Positions 8,150-17,176 of a stretch of DNA of 64,000 nucleotides are shown piece after piece. Within the stretch, counting starts at the first letter, position 1; every line of letters starts with the position of its first letter. The notes beneath the pieces were generated by a model, which was not told the DNA's origin, did no database searches, and saw only the letters and a list, made by a program, of their open reading frames with translations. Origin of the DNA: Variibacter gotjawalensis (GTDB lineage Bacteria; Pseudomonadota; Alphaproteobacteria; Rhizobiales; Xanthobacteraceae); assembly GCF_002355335.1 (NCBI RefSeq), contig NZ_AP014946.1, positions 1 through 64,000 of the forward strand. Direction: 5' to 3'. The position numbers were made by a program, and so were the translations under genes.

Positions 8150-9109
8150 TCACATCGGCTCGATGCCGGCGTCCTTGATGAGCCGCGTCCACAACACGAG
8201 CTGATCCTTTACGAACTTATCGAAGTCCGCTTGGCTGCCCGAGAACGCGTCCATGCCCATCTCGGCAAGTCGCGACTTTAGCGCCGGATCCTTGATCACC
8301 TTCTGAATCGCCGCGTTGAGTTTCTCGACGATCGGCTGCGGCGTCCCGGCCGGAGCGAACCATCCCTGCCACGACGAGATATCGAAGTCCGGCACTCCGG
8401 CTTCTTCCATCGACGGCAGATCCGGCATCAGCGGCGAGCGCGTGCGCGTGGTCATCGCGAACGGACGCAGCGCCTTCGAAATCACATGCGGCATGCCGGT
8501 CGGCACGTCGACGAACATCATCGTGGTCCGTCCGCCGAGCAGATCGTTCAACGCCGGCGGCGAGCTCTTATACGGCACATGCAGAATGTCGATGCCGGCG
8601 CGGCGCGCGAAAGTCGCACCCGAAACGCTCGACGACGACGAGCCGCTCGCATAGGTCAGCTTGCCGGGCGAAGCCTTCGCAAGAGCGATGAGTTCCTTGA
8701 CGTTGTTTGCCTTCACGTCCGGATGCACGAGCAAGAAGAACGGCAGATCGCCGGTGCGCGCGACCGGGACGAAATCCTTGATCGGGTCGTAAGACATATT
8801 CTTCAACAAACTCGGGTTTGCCGAATGCGTCGTGTTCGTCGTGACGAGCAGCGTGTAACCATCCGGCTTCGCGCGCGCGACGAACTGGGCCGCGATCGAG
8901 CCATTGGCACCGGCTTTGTTTTCGATCACGAAGCTGCCGCCGAGCTCCTGCCCGACCAGTTGGCTGATGATGCGCGTCGTCGTGTCGGTGCCGCTGCCCG
9001 CCGCGAACGGCAGGATCAGGTTGATCGGACGATTCGGATAATCGCTTTGCGCAGATGCCGGATTGGCGAGAGCGAGCGCGGCCAGAGCCGTCAGCACGAA
9101 ACGCTTCAT
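8150..9109 (-). CDS. Bug-family tripartite tricarboxylate transporter substrate-binding protein
   Basis: A 319-residue periplasmic binding protein of the TctC/Bug family. The true start is the ATG at 9109 (MKRFVLTALAALALANPASAQ), giving a clear signal peptide; the open frame upstream has the composition of an out-of-frame shadow. Typical family segments are YPNRPINLILPFAAGSGTDT near the N-terminus and the ligand-loop KPDGYTLLVTTNTTHSANPS. No TctA/TctB membrane genes are adjacent, which is common for Bug proteins. It is divergent from the ThDP enzyme, so it may supply that enzyme's substrate; the ligand is unknown. Confidence 0.88.
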   Translation of the reverse strand: MKRFVLTALAALALANPASAQSDYPNRPINLILPFAAGSGTDTTTRIISQLVGQELGGSFVIENKAGANGSIAAQFVARAKPDGYTLLVTTNTTHSANPSLLKNMSYDPIKDFVPVARTGDLPFFLLVHPDVKANNVKELIALAKASPGKLTYASGSSSSSVSGATFARRAGIDILHVPYKSSPPALNDLLGGRTTMMFVDVPTGMPHVISKALRPFAMTTRTRSPLMPDLPSMEEAGVPDFDISSWQGWFAPAGTPQPIVEKLNAAIQKVIKDPALKSRLAEMGMDAFSGSQADFDKFVKDQLVLWTRLIKDAGIEPM

Positions 9110-9292
9110 TTGTTTTTCCCTCCGTAACGCATGGTCTTCTTCTGAGACGCCATGCTGTTCGTGCAGACAAGATATCGCGGCCGCTTCGCGATGAAAACCT
9201 TTCCTTCGCCTCACGATCACGTTTAGCGTTTCGAACGCATCGCTTCCGCCAAGCGTTACACACAACGAAAAAAAACAAGGGACGAAACGCAC

Positions 9293-10969
9293 ATGCCGAT
9301 CATGTCCGGAAAGCGCGCTTTCCTCGAAATTCTCCGCCAGGAAGGCGTCGACGTCATCTTCGGTAATCCGGGAACCACCGAACTTCCATTGATGGACGCG
9401 CTCGCCGTCGAACCGGAGCCGCGTTACATCCTCGGCCTCCAGGAGGCCGTCGTCATGGCGATGGCGGGCGGCTACGCGCAGGCTGGCAAGCGCCTGGCAG
9501 TCGTCAGCGTCCATGTGACGCCCGGTCTCGGCAACGCGATGGGCATGCTGTACGACGCCTACAAAGCCGGCGCGCCGGTGCTCGTCACCGCCGGACAGCA
9601 CGAGCAAGGCTTCAACGTCGGCGAGCCGATCCTCTGGGGCGATCTGCCGCCGATCGCACGGCCGCTGGTCAAATGGTCCGCCGAAGTGCATCGCGTCGAA
9701 GATCTGCCGCGCATGCTGCGCCGCGCGATCACGCACGCGCTTGCACCACCGATGGGCCCGGTCTTCCTCTCGTTGCCGGGCGACATTCTCGAAGCCGAAG
9801 GCGACCTCGATCTCGGCGCTCCGACGCGCGTCGCGACGCGCACGCGCGCCGATGCCGATGCGCTCGCCGAAGCCGCGAAGCTTCTCCTCGCCGCCGAAAA
9901 CCCGATCATCGTCGTCGGTGGCGACGCTGCCGTCAGCGGCGCCGAGAAGGAAGTGCTCGCACTCGCCGAAATGCTCGGCGCACCGATGCGTCTCGAAACG
10001 ATCGACAACACGGCGCCGATCCCGACCGCGCATCCGCTCTTCGCCGGCTCGATCACGCGGCTGGAGCCTTCGATCCGAAAGATCCTCGATCAGCACGACG
10101 TGATGCTGTCGATCGGCGCCGACATCTTCACGCTCTCGCTGCCGTCCGACGTGCATCCATTGCCGGACGATTTCAAGATCATCCACATCGACAGCGATCC
10201 ATGGGAGCTCGGGAAGAACTATCCGGAAGCCGTCGCGATGGTCGGCGACGCGAAAGCCTCGATGGAAGAGCTTGGCGCCATCATCGGCACGCGCATGACG
10301 CCGTCGGAACGCGACCGGGCGGCCGAACGCCGCACCAAAGTCGAAAAGAAGATCGCCAACGAGCGCGACGTGTTGCGTCAGCGTGCAAAGGCCGAGGCCG
10401 CGAACACCCCGCCGACCGGCCTCGCGTTGATCGACGCGATCAGCGAAATCCTCCCGCCGAATGCGATCGTCGTCGAGGAAGTGCTATCGTCGCAGCCCGG
10501 CGTACGCCAGCTCATCCTGCGCGACGAAGCGCAGAACCATTACGGCATGCGCGGCGGCGGCATCGGTTGGGGCTTGTCGGCCGCGCTCGGCGTACAGCTC
10601 GCGCAGCCGGAGCGTCCAGTCGTCGCCCTGATCGGCGACGGCAGCGCGATGTACACGATCCAGGCGTTGTGGACAGCCGCGAACGCGAAGCTCCCCGTCG
10701 TCTACGTGATCTTCAACAACACGTCGTATCGGATTCTCAAGCAGCGCATTCACGCGATGCGCCAGCACGCGGCACAAACCGACACTTACGTCGCGATGGA
10801 CCTCGACGATCCGCCGATCGATTTTCCGAATCTCGCACGCTCGATGGGCATCCGCGGCGAACGCGCGACGACGCTGGATGAGGCGAAGCGTTTGATCTCG
10901 GAATGCATCGCGGCGAAGAAGCCAGCGCTGATCGATGTCGTGATCGACCGCAATTTCAAGCCGCTGTAA
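9293..10969 (+). CDS. Thiamine-diphosphate-dependent enzyme, benzoylformate decarboxylase-like
   Basis: A 558-residue enzyme of the acetolactate synthase/decarboxylase superfamily. The ATG at 9293 has AAGGGACG upstream. The N-terminal Pyr domain reads VIFGNPGTTELPL, with the ThDP-activating Glu in GLQEAVV (about residue 51) and a conserved His (about 74) in VSVHVTPG. A second His occurs in PTAHPLF. The C-terminal PP domain carries GDGSAMYTIQALWTAANAKLP. This set of His residues matches benzoylformate decarboxylase (MdlC), but the MdlC active-site Ser of GNPGS is Thr here. It could act on benzoylformate or another 2-oxo acid; acetolactate synthase is less likely because no small subunit is nearby. 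Confidence 0.8.
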   Translation: MPIMSGKRAFLEILRQEGVDVIFGNPGTTELPLMDALAVEPEPRYILGLQEAVVMAMAGGYAQAGKRLAVVSVHVTPGLGNAMGMLYDAYKAGAPVLVTAGQHEQGFNVGEPILWGDLPPIARPLVKWSAEVHRVEDLPRMLRRAITHALAPPMGPVFLSLPGDILEAEGDLDLGAPTRVATRTRADADALAEAAKLLLAAENPIIVVGGDAAVSGAEKEVLALAEMLGAPMRLETIDNTAPIPTAHPLFAGSITRLEPSIRKILDQHDVMLSIGADIFTLSLPSDVHPLPDDFKIIHIDSDPWELGKNYPEAVAMVGDAKASMEELGAIIGTRMTPSERDRAAERRTKVEKKIANERDVLRQRAKAEAANTPPTGLALIDAISEILPPNAIVVEEVLSSQPGVRQLILRDEAQNHYGMRGGGIGWGLSAALGVQLAQPERPVVALIGDGSAMYTIQALWTAANAKLPVVYVIFNNTSYRILKQRIHAMRQHAAQTDTYVAMDLDDPPIDFPNLARSMGIRGERATTLDEAKRLISECIAAKKPALIDVVIDRNFKPL

Positions 10970-10990
10970 CTATTGCGCCCAACAAGTACT

Positions 10991-11086
10991 CCGTCATGGC
11001 CCGCTTCGTGCGGGCCATCCACGTCTTAGCTGAGCTAAAAAAAAAGTAAGTCGTGGATGACCCGGACTAGCCGGGCCATGACGCGG
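10991..11086. repeat. Intergenic palindromic repeat, family A, copy 1
   Basis: Two hairpin blocks of the ATGGCCCG...CGGGCCAT type face each other around an A-rich spacer, with CCACGTC and CGTGGAT as inner arms. It shares this architecture and wording with the copy at 11913-12005. It lies between the ThDP enzyme and the heme monooxygenase gene; there is no coding potential. Confidence 0.75.
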
Positions 11087-11104
11087 GATTGCGGCAGTGC
11101 CTGA

Positions 11105-11170
11105 CCGTCATCCTGAGGAGCGCGCAGTTTGGCGAAGCCGACAAGCGCGTCTCGAGGGATTACGGCCTGG
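11105..11170. repeat. Intergenic repeat, family B, half copy
   Basis: Begins CCGTCATCCTGAGGAG and contains GCGTCTCGAGGGAT, matching the left half of the elements at 33091 and 39959. It abuts the 3' end of the heme monooxygenase gene, and the right half is missing. Confidence 0.6.
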
Positions 11171-11171
11171 G

Positions 11172-11498
11172 CTACTTCTTCACCACCGTCTGCTTCACCT
11201 CAAACCCTTCGAACTTCGGGTGCTCAAGATACATCGGCTTCGACGTGCCCTTATTGCCCGCATTCGCATGCGCGGCGCGGAACTGTTCCGACTTCGTCCA
11301 CGCTTCGAAAGCCGCATGGCTTTGCCACACCGTGTGCGACGCATAGAGCGTGTGATCCTCGGCTTCCGGCCCCTTCAACAAGTGGAACTCGACGAAGCCC
11401 GGCACCGTGTCGAGATGCGTCTCGCGCGAGAGCCAGACATTTTCGAAATCCGCCTCCGATCCCTTGGCGACACGAAAACGGTTCATCGCGATATACAT
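11172..11498 (-). CDS. Antibiotic biosynthesis monooxygenase/heme-degrading monooxygenase (HmoA/IsdG-like)
   Basis: A 108-residue ferredoxin-like alpha+beta barrel (ABM) protein. It starts MYIAMNRFRVAKGSEADFE, contains VPGFVEFHLLKGPE and the helix motif AFEAWTKSEQFRAAHA, as in IsdG/HmoA-type heme-degrading enzymes. The ATG at 11498 has GGAG 8 nt upstream. It is divergent from hemP, which supports a role in iron release from heme in the cytoplasm. ABM proteins have other roles too, so the exact reaction is inferred from the neighbour. Confidence 0.8.
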   Translation of the reverse strand: MYIAMNRFRVAKGSEADFENVWLSRETHLDTVPGFVEFHLLKGPEAEDHTLYASHTVWQSHAAFEAWTKSEQFRAAHANAGNKGTSKPMYLEHPKFEGFEVKQTVVKK

Positions 11499-11654
11499 CA
11501 GAACTACTCCATTGTTTTGTCACGCAATTGCATTGCGAGCGAACATGTATTACGTGGCTCACAACGGCAATCGTTTGAAGATGGTCTTGGGCACGAAGCG
11601 CAAAACAACGCACCCCTTTTCACCCTCTAACGATCTCGCCCCGAATACACTCTC

Positions 11655-11669
11655 GAATTGGAATAATTC
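11655..11669. promoter_or_regulatory. Short palindrome overlapping the hemP ribosome-binding region
   Basis: GAATT (11655-11659) and AATTC (11665-11669) flank GGAAT, the only Shine-Dalgarno-like stretch before the hemP ATG at 11672. A protein bound here would occlude initiation. It does not match the Irr or Fur box patterns I know, so the binder is unknown. Confidence 0.3.
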
Positions 11670-11671
11670 AA

Positions 11672-11866
11672 ATGGCGGATTCTGATCCCTCCGCCAGTGC
11701 GCCTGCGCCTCCGCGTACCGGCGGCGGCCGCAAGATCGACCTCGTCGCGGACAAGCTCGACAGCCGCGATCTCTTCGTCGGCACGCGCGAGATCACCATC
11801 ACGCACGGCGAACACAGCTACCGCCTGCGGCTCACCAGCCAGAACAAACTCATACTGACAAAGTGA
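11672..11866 (+). CDS. hemP: Hemin uptake protein HemP
   Basis: A 64-residue protein whose C-terminal half, SRDLFVGTREITITHGEHSY followed by RLRLTSQNKLILTK, is the HemP family signature. HemP is a small cytoplasmic factor produced under iron limitation and linked to heme uptake. The N-terminus is low-complexity (Ser/Ala/Pro). The gene is divergent from the heme-degrading monooxygenase gene with 173 nt between starts, suggesting joint iron control. Confidence 0.9.
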   Translation: MADSDPSASAPAPPRTGGGRKIDLVADKLDSRDLFVGTREITITHGEHSYRLRLTSQNKLILTK

Positions 11867-11912
11867 CGCGTCAGCGTTCCCGCTCACCACGAACCTCGTC
11901 AGAACCATCGTC

Positions 11913-12005
11913 TCCGTTATGGCCCGGCTTGTCCGGGCCATCCACGACTTCCTTCGCAGATTTAGTCAAGACGTGGATGGCCCGCATGAAGCGGGCCATG
12001 ACGGA
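11913..12005. repeat. Intergenic palindromic repeat, family A, copy 2
   Basis: Same architecture as 10991-11086: GGCCCGGCTTGTCCGGGCC and, inverted, GGCCCGCATGAAGCGGGCC, joined by CCACGAC and ACGTGGAT around a short AT-richer spacer. It fills the space between the hemP stop codon and the convergent quinone oxidoreductase gene. Confidence 0.75.
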
Positions 12006-12026
12006 GGGCAACGGCAGCCGCCGCGC

Positions 12027-13004
12027 TCACCGCATGGTCAACACAACACGTCCAATCGCGCGGCGCTCATCCAGGGTCGCAAACGCATCGCGAAATTGTT
12101 CGAGCGGAACCGTCTGCGAGATCAACGGCCGCATATGCCCCTTGCGCATGAGATCGAGCAGCGTTTCCTCGCGCTCCGCAACTTTCGCCGGATCACGCCG
12201 CAGCGTCTCGCCGGCGCGGACGCCAAGCATCGTCGCATTCTTGATCAGCAACAGATTGCTGCGCACCAACCCATAGCCACCTGTGAAGCCGACGATCAGC
12301 ACGCGGCAACCCCACGCCATACAGCGCAAGCTTTCTTCCAGCACTTTGCCGCCGACCGGATCGAAAATCACATCCGCGCCATTCTGATCCGTGAGCCGCT
12401 TAACGGCATCGCGGAACGGTTCGCGATCGTAGAGCACGAGATCGTCCGCGCCCTTCTGCTTTGCGGCCGCGAGTTTCTCTTCGCTCGATGCGCACGCAAT
12501 GACGCGCGCGCCCGAGAGCTTGCCGAATTCGACCGCCGCGAGCCCGACACCACCGCCGGCGCCATGCACCAGCAACGTCTCGCCGGCCTGCAGCGCAGCG
12601 CGATCGCGCAGTGCGTGGATCGCGGTCGTCGCAGCGACACGGAACGACGCGCCCTCTTCGAACGAAAATGTGTCCGGCAGCGGCATCATGCGATCGGCTT
12701 CGACGATCGCTTCCTCGGCGAACGCGCCGTTGCGCACGCCGATCACGACACGATCACCGACTTTGTATCTGCCGCCCGCGTCGCTGCCGGCTTCCGTGAC
12801 GACACCCGCGCCTTCCATGCCGGGCGTGAACGGAAGCTCCGGCTTGAACTGATAACCGCCACGCAGCATCAGCACGTCGGGATAGTTCAGCCCCGCCGCA
12901 TGCACCGCGATGCGATATTCGCCTCGCGCGAGCGGCCGCGACGGCACGTCTTCGATTGCGGTGTGATCGGAACTCAACTCTTGGCAAACGACGGCACGCG
13001 GCAT
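12027..13004 (-). CDS. NADPH:quinone oxidoreductase family protein (medium-chain dehydrogenase/reductase)
   Basis: 325 residues from the ATG at 13004, chosen for GGGAGGATCAGA just upstream; the open frame upstream overlaps the intergenic region. The GroES-like N-terminal half has AAGLNYPDVLMLRGGY and PFTPGMEGAGVV; the Rossmann half has VHGAGGGVGLAAVEFGK. Zinc-binding Cys residues of alcohol dehydrogenases are absent, which fits a Qor-type enzyme using NADPH. It follows cysG by 49 nt at the end of the nitrate operon, but a link to nitrate use is not evident. Confidence 0.85.
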   Translation of the reverse strand: MPRAVVCQELSSDHTAIEDVPSRPLARGEYRIAVHAAGLNYPDVLMLRGGYQFKPELPFTPGMEGAGVVTEAGSDAGGRYKVGDRVVIGVRNGAFAEEAIVEADRMMPLPDTFSFEEGASFRVAATTAIHALRDRAALQAGETLLVHGAGGGVGLAAVEFGKLSGARVIACASSEEKLAAAKQKGADDLVLYDREPFRDAVKRLTDQNGADVIFDPVGGKVLEESLRCMAWGCRVLIVGFTGGYGLVRSNLLLIKNATMLGVRAGETLRRDPAKVAEREETLLDLMRKGHMRPLISQTVPLEQFRDAFATLDERRAIGRVVLTMR

Positions 13005-13053
13005 TCTGATCCTCCCGGCCGGGCACTGTGCCGGGGGATGATGCGCGGAGCAA

Positions 13054-14514
13054 CTACGCCGACAACGCGACTTTAACGTCGGCGCTCGCCGCCAGCTTTT
13101 CGCTGAACACATCGCCGATCATCACCAGCAGCGGCCCGGGCAGCTGCGCGTCCACAAGCCGCTGCGGCAAATCCGCGAGCGTCGACGCGATCGTCGTCTC
13201 GTCGGATCGCGTCGCGCGCGAGATCGCGATTGTCGGCGTCTGCGGCGGTAGGCCATTTGCGATCGCCGTCTCCGTAAAAGCCGCGATCACCTTTCCGGGC
13301 ATGTAGACGACCGTCGTCGCCGCCGTGTCCGCAATGCTCGCCCAGCAGAGATCCGGCGCTAGCCCGCCGTGTTTGTCGTGGCCGGTGACGAACTGCACAC
13401 GCCGCGCGTGATCGCGATGCGTCAGGGAAATGCCGATCCGGCTCGCAGCACCCTGCGCCGCCGTCACGCCCGGCACGATCTCGACGGCAATTCCGGCCGC
13501 CGCACACGCGTCGATCTCTTCGCCGGCGCGGCCGAACACCATCGGATCACCGCCCTTCAGGCGCACGACGCGCTTTCCCGCGCGCGCCAGCGTCACCATC
13601 AGCGCGTTGATTTCGTCTTGCTTGCACGACGGCCCGTGACCGGTCTTGCCGATCAGCATTTTCTTTGCCTCGCGGCGTGCGAAATCGAGCACTTCCGGCG
13701 CGACCAAATCGTCGATCAAAATCACATCCGCCGACTGCAGCGCCCGCACGGCCCGCAGCGTCAGGAGTTCCGGATCGCCCGGCCCGGCGCCGACCAGCGT
13801 CACCGAACCCGCATCGCCCGCACCAGGCTCGCACGAGACCGCCGCGATCATCTCGCCGCGCTCATGCTCCTGGGGCTCACGTTCCGGCTCCGCGACAGCA
13901 CGCGCGACGAAATGCTGCCAGAAGCGGCGGCGGCCGCCGAAAGACAACCCCGACGACTGCACAGCAGAACGCCAACGCCGCGCCGCATCGGCCCAGCGCG
14001 AAAATCCACGCGGGATCATCGACTCGATCTTCGAGCGCACAGCTTGTGCAAAGATCGGCGCTGCCCCGTCGGTCGAAATCCCGATCACCAGCGGGGAGCG
14101 ATTGACGATCGCACCGAACGAGAAATCGCAGAATGCCGGCTTGTCGATCACATTGACCGGCACGCCGGCGCCGCGCGCCAGCGAGGCAAACACCGCCGCA
14201 TCGCAATCATCCTCGAACGCACCGATCGCTAACATCGCGCCGGATAGATCGTCGAGCGTTGCGCTGCGCGGATGGATAGTGACGCTGCCGCGCACTGGGT
14301 CTGCCGCAAGGGCGAGCAGTTCCTCGCACGGCTCCGCGGAGAACAACGCGACATCCGCGCCGGCCGCCAGCATCATCTCAAGCTTCCACGCCGCCGCTGG
14401 CGTCGAGCCTTCGAGCACGACGCGCTTGCCCTCGAGCCCGAAAAATACCGGCAGCCGCGCCAGCGGCTCCAGCCCGCGCGGCTTGAGCTCAGACGGTTTG
14501 CGGAGCGCGTTCAT
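13054..14514 (-). CDS. cysG: Siroheme synthase CysG (bifunctional)
   Basis: 486 residues. The N-terminal third resembles the precorrin-2 dehydrogenase/ferrochelatase module (LPVFFGLEGKRVVLEGSTPA, later GVPVNVIDKPAFCDFSFGA). The C-terminal part from about residue 215 is a uroporphyrinogen-III methyltransferase: VTLVGAGPGDPELLTLRA, VVRLKGGDPMVFGRAGEE and PGVTAAQGAASRIGISLTHR. The usual GGG dinucleotide-binding motif near residue 35 is changed to EGSTPAAAW, so the dehydrogenase step may differ. The product, siroheme, is the cofactor of NirA upstream. The start overlaps the nasA end by 26 nt. Confidence 0.93.
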   Translation of the reverse strand: MNALRKPSELKPRGLEPLARLPVFFGLEGKRVVLEGSTPAAAWKLEMMLAAGADVALFSAEPCEELLALAADPVRGSVTIHPRSATLDDLSGAMLAIGAFEDDCDAAVFASLARGAGVPVNVIDKPAFCDFSFGAIVNRSPLVIGISTDGAAPIFAQAVRSKIESMIPRGFSRWADAARRWRSAVQSSGLSFGGRRRFWQHFVARAVAEPEREPQEHERGEMIAAVSCEPGAGDAGSVTLVGAGPGDPELLTLRAVRALQSADVILIDDLVAPEVLDFARREAKKMLIGKTGHGPSCKQDEINALMVTLARAGKRVVRLKGGDPMVFGRAGEEIDACAAAGIAVEIVPGVTAAQGAASRIGISLTHRDHARRVQFVTGHDKHGGLAPDLCWASIADTAATTVVYMPGKVIAAFTETAIANGLPPQTPTIAISRATRSDETTIASTLADLPQRLVDAQLPGPLLVMIGDVFSEKLAASADVKVALSA

Positions 14515-17176
14515 CGGCCAAAATCCTCTTGAGTTCGGGCTTGCAAGACCCGCAATTCGTTCCGGCTTTCACTGCGCGGCCGATCGCATCGGCATCGCCG
14601 GCACCCGCCGCAATCGCCTCGCGGATAACGCCGAGCGGCACGCCGAAACACGCGCACACGAGCGGCCCGCACGATCCGGCGCCGTCGGCGCTGCGGCCCG
14701 AGAGCAGCGCGCGCCGCGCATCGGCCGAAACCGCCTCGGCCTCGAACAGCGTCTTTACGGCATCCCACTCGGGCGCGGCATGGAACGGCGCGACGAACAG
14801 CGCGCCTGCGAGCCGCCCGTCGACGAAGGCCGCGACGCGATATTGCTCGCCCGGCGCATCGAGATATTCGGCGCACTCGGCGTTCGCGAAAATCCGCTCG
14901 GCGCGCTGCCGCCACGTCTCCGGCGACTCATCGCTGGCGAACAGCAAGCCGTAACCGCCCGTCGCGGCGACGCGTGCATATGGCACATCGACCGGCGGCG
15001 CGAACGGCGTGCGGGTGAGCGCAAAGCCGCGCCAGCGGAACGACACCGGCGCGATTGTTGCGGCCGTCGCTTTCGATTCCGGCTGCCCGGAATACGGATC
15101 GGTTGCCGCGATCACCATATCGCCGACGCGCGCAAGACCCGCCGTTGCGTCGCTCCAATGAATCGGCGCGAACAGCATACCGCGCTGCTGCGCCGTCGTG
15201 ACGACGGCCTTCAGCACGCATTTGCCATGCGCCGTCGCGATGCGCGCGTATTCGCCGTTGACGATACCGAAGCGCGCCGCATCCTCGGGGTGAATTTCAA
15301 CGAACGCTTCCGGCAAATGTCCGCCGAGCCGCTGACTGCGGCCCGTGCGCGTCATCGTGTGCCACTGGTCGCGAATGCGCCCGGTATTGAGCCACAGCGG
15401 AAATGCATCGCCGAGCCTGTCCGCCAGCGCCGGCTCGGCTGGCATCGCAAACTTCGCCTTGCGATCCGGCGTGAAGAATTTTCCGTCGGCGAAGAAGCGT
15501 GCGGTCTGCGATGCGTCGTCGCGCACCGGCCACTGGATCGGCGCAAGCCGCGCATAGGCGCGATCGTCGAGCGTATCCAAGCCGCCGATGTCGAAATCAC
15601 GCGTGCCTTCGTTCTCGAAAGCCGAGAGCGCCGCGTGTTCGCGGAAAATCTCCGCCGCCGAGCGATACGCGAACGCTTCGCCATGACCGAGCCGCTTCGC
15701 AACTTCGCTCACCGCCCACCAATCCGGTTTCGACTCGCCCGGCAGCGGCAGAAACGAGCGCTGCCGCGAGATCCGCCGCTCGGAATTCGTGACCGTGCCG
15801 TCCCTCTCGCCCCACGCGGCGGCCGGCAGCAGCACATGCGGCTTCGCCGAAACGGTATCGTTCGCGTGCACATTTTCGGAAACGACGAAAAGCTCGAGTT
15901 CTGACAACGCTTCGCGCACCGCGGCGGCGCGCGGCAGCGACACCGCGGGATTCGTCCCCATCACCCACAGCGCTTTGATTTCGCCGCGCGCGATCGCGTC
16001 GAACATATCGACGGCTTTGAGCCCTTCGTGCGTCGCCATGTGCGGCGCCTGCCAGAAGCGACCGACCCGATCGACCTCTTCGGGCGAGAAACCCATATGC
16101 GCCGCGAGCTGGTTGGCGAGCCCGCCGACCTCGCGGCCGCCCATCGCATTCGGCTGGCCGGTCAGCGAGAACGGCCCTGCTCCCGGCAATCCGATGCGGC
16201 CGGTTGCGAGATGACAGTTGATGATCGCGCCGACCTTGTCGGTGCCCTGCGCCGACTGATTGACACCCTGAGAATAGCACGTGACGGCCCGGCGCGTGCC
16301 GGCGAACCACGCATAGAAGCGAGCGATGTCGCTCTCCGTAAGCCCCGTCTTCGTCGCAACCGTCGGCAGATCCGGCGCGATCTCACGCGCGCGCGCAAGC
16401 GCATCGTCGAATCCCGCCGTGTGCTCGGTGACATAGTTCCAATTCACGGCCGCGACATCGGCGAGATAGGTAAGCAGCCCGCTGAACAATACCGTATCCA
16501 TACCGGGCGCTATGGGCAGAAAAAGATCGGCCTCGTCCGCTGTCGCCGTCCGTCGCGGATCGATAACGACGATGCGCGCTCCGCGCTCGCGCTTGTTGGC
16601 GAGCATGCGCTGGAACAGCACCGGGTGGCACCACGCGGTGTTCGATCCGGTCAGCACGAGTAGGTCGGCCTGATCGAGATCCTCGTAATTGCCCGGCACC
16701 GTATCGGCGCCGAAAGCGCGCTTATGGCCGGCGACCGACGACGCCATGCAGAGCCGCGAATTGGTGTCGACATTCGCGCTGCCGATGAAGCCTTTCATCA
16801 GCTTGTTGGCGACGTAATAATCTTCGGTCAGCAACTGGCCTGAGAGATAGAACGCGACCGCATTCGGCCCATGCTGCGCGACGATGCGCTTGAACCCGTC
16901 CGCGACACGATCCAGCGCCGCATCCCAAGACGCTCGCGCCAGCGCCCCGCCGCCGTCTCGCATCATCGGGTAGAGCAAGCGGTCGTGCAGCGTCAGCGTT
17001 TCGCCGAGTGCCGATCCCTTCGAACATAGACGCCCGAAATTCGCCGGATGCCCTGGATCACCGGTCACCGCAGCGCCGCCGGCACCATCAGGTTTCGCGA
17101 GCACGCCGCATCCGACGCCGCAATACGGGCACGTCGTGCGCACCGCCGGGCTATGCGCGAGCGGCGCATTCATCAA
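14489..17176 (-). CDS. nasA: Assimilatory nitrate reductase catalytic subunit NasA
   Basis: An 895-residue cytoplasmic molybdoenzyme reducing nitrate to nitrite. The N-terminal [4Fe-4S] site is formed by C16, C19, C23 and C51 (TTCPYCGVGCGV, GRLCSKG), followed by the bis-MGD domains (DTNSRLCMASSVAG, GSNTAWCHPV, GRIRDQWHTMTRTGRS). The C-terminus carries a BFD-type [2Fe-2S] domain (VCACFGVP, TNCGSCKPEL), as in NasA proteins that take electrons from a separate flavoprotein. There is no twin-arginine signal, consistent with the assimilatory type. It overlaps the upstream CysJ-like gene by 4 nt. Confidence 0.95.
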   Translation of the reverse strand: MMNAPLAHSPAVRTTCPYCGVGCGVLAKPDGAGGAAVTGDPGHPANFGRLCSKGSALGETLTLHDRLLYPMMRDGGGALARASWDAALDRVADGFKRIVAQHGPNAVAFYLSGQLLTEDYYVANKLMKGFIGSANVDTNSRLCMASSVAGHKRAFGADTVPGNYEDLDQADLLVLTGSNTAWCHPVLFQRMLANKRERGARIVVIDPRRTATADEADLFLPIAPGMDTVLFSGLLTYLADVAAVNWNYVTEHTAGFDDALARAREIAPDLPTVATKTGLTESDIARFYAWFAGTRRAVTCYSQGVNQSAQGTDKVGAIINCHLATGRIGLPGAGPFSLTGQPNAMGGREVGGLANQLAAHMGFSPEEVDRVGRFWQAPHMATHEGLKAVDMFDAIARGEIKALWVMGTNPAVSLPRAAAVREALSELELFVVSENVHANDTVSAKPHVLLPAAAWGERDGTVTNSERRISRQRSFLPLPGESKPDWWAVSEVAKRLGHGEAFAYRSAAEIFREHAALSAFENEGTRDFDIGGLDTLDDRAYARLAPIQWPVRDDASQTARFFADGKFFTPDRKAKFAMPAEPALADRLGDAFPLWLNTGRIRDQWHTMTRTGRSQRLGGHLPEAFVEIHPEDAARFGIVNGEYARIATAHGKCVLKAVVTTAQQRGMLFAPIHWSDATAGLARVGDMVIAATDPYSGQPESKATAATIAPVSFRWRGFALTRTPFAPPVDVPYARVAATGGYGLLFASDESPETWRQRAERIFANAECAEYLDAPGEQYRVAAFVDGRLAGALFVAPFHAAPEWDAVKTLFEAEAVSADARRALLSGRSADGAGSCGPLVCACFGVPLGVIREAIAAGAGDADAIGRAVKAGTNCGSCKPELKRILADERAPQTV

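Noticed and set aside
9110-10186. N-terminal extension of the Bug-type gene by over 350 codons
   Set aside because: It overlaps the divergent ThDP enzyme gene and precedes a perfect signal peptide at 9109; composition is shadow-like.
11655-11669. Irr (ICE) or Fur box for hemP
   Set aside because: The palindrome GAATT-N5-AATTC does not match either consensus; kept only as an unassigned short palindrome.
13646-15904. A very long open frame (over 700 codons) on the plus strand
   Set aside because: It lies opposite cysG and nasA, whose motifs are unmistakable. Its translation is Arg/Ala/Pro-rich shadow sequence caused by high G+C, with no domain.
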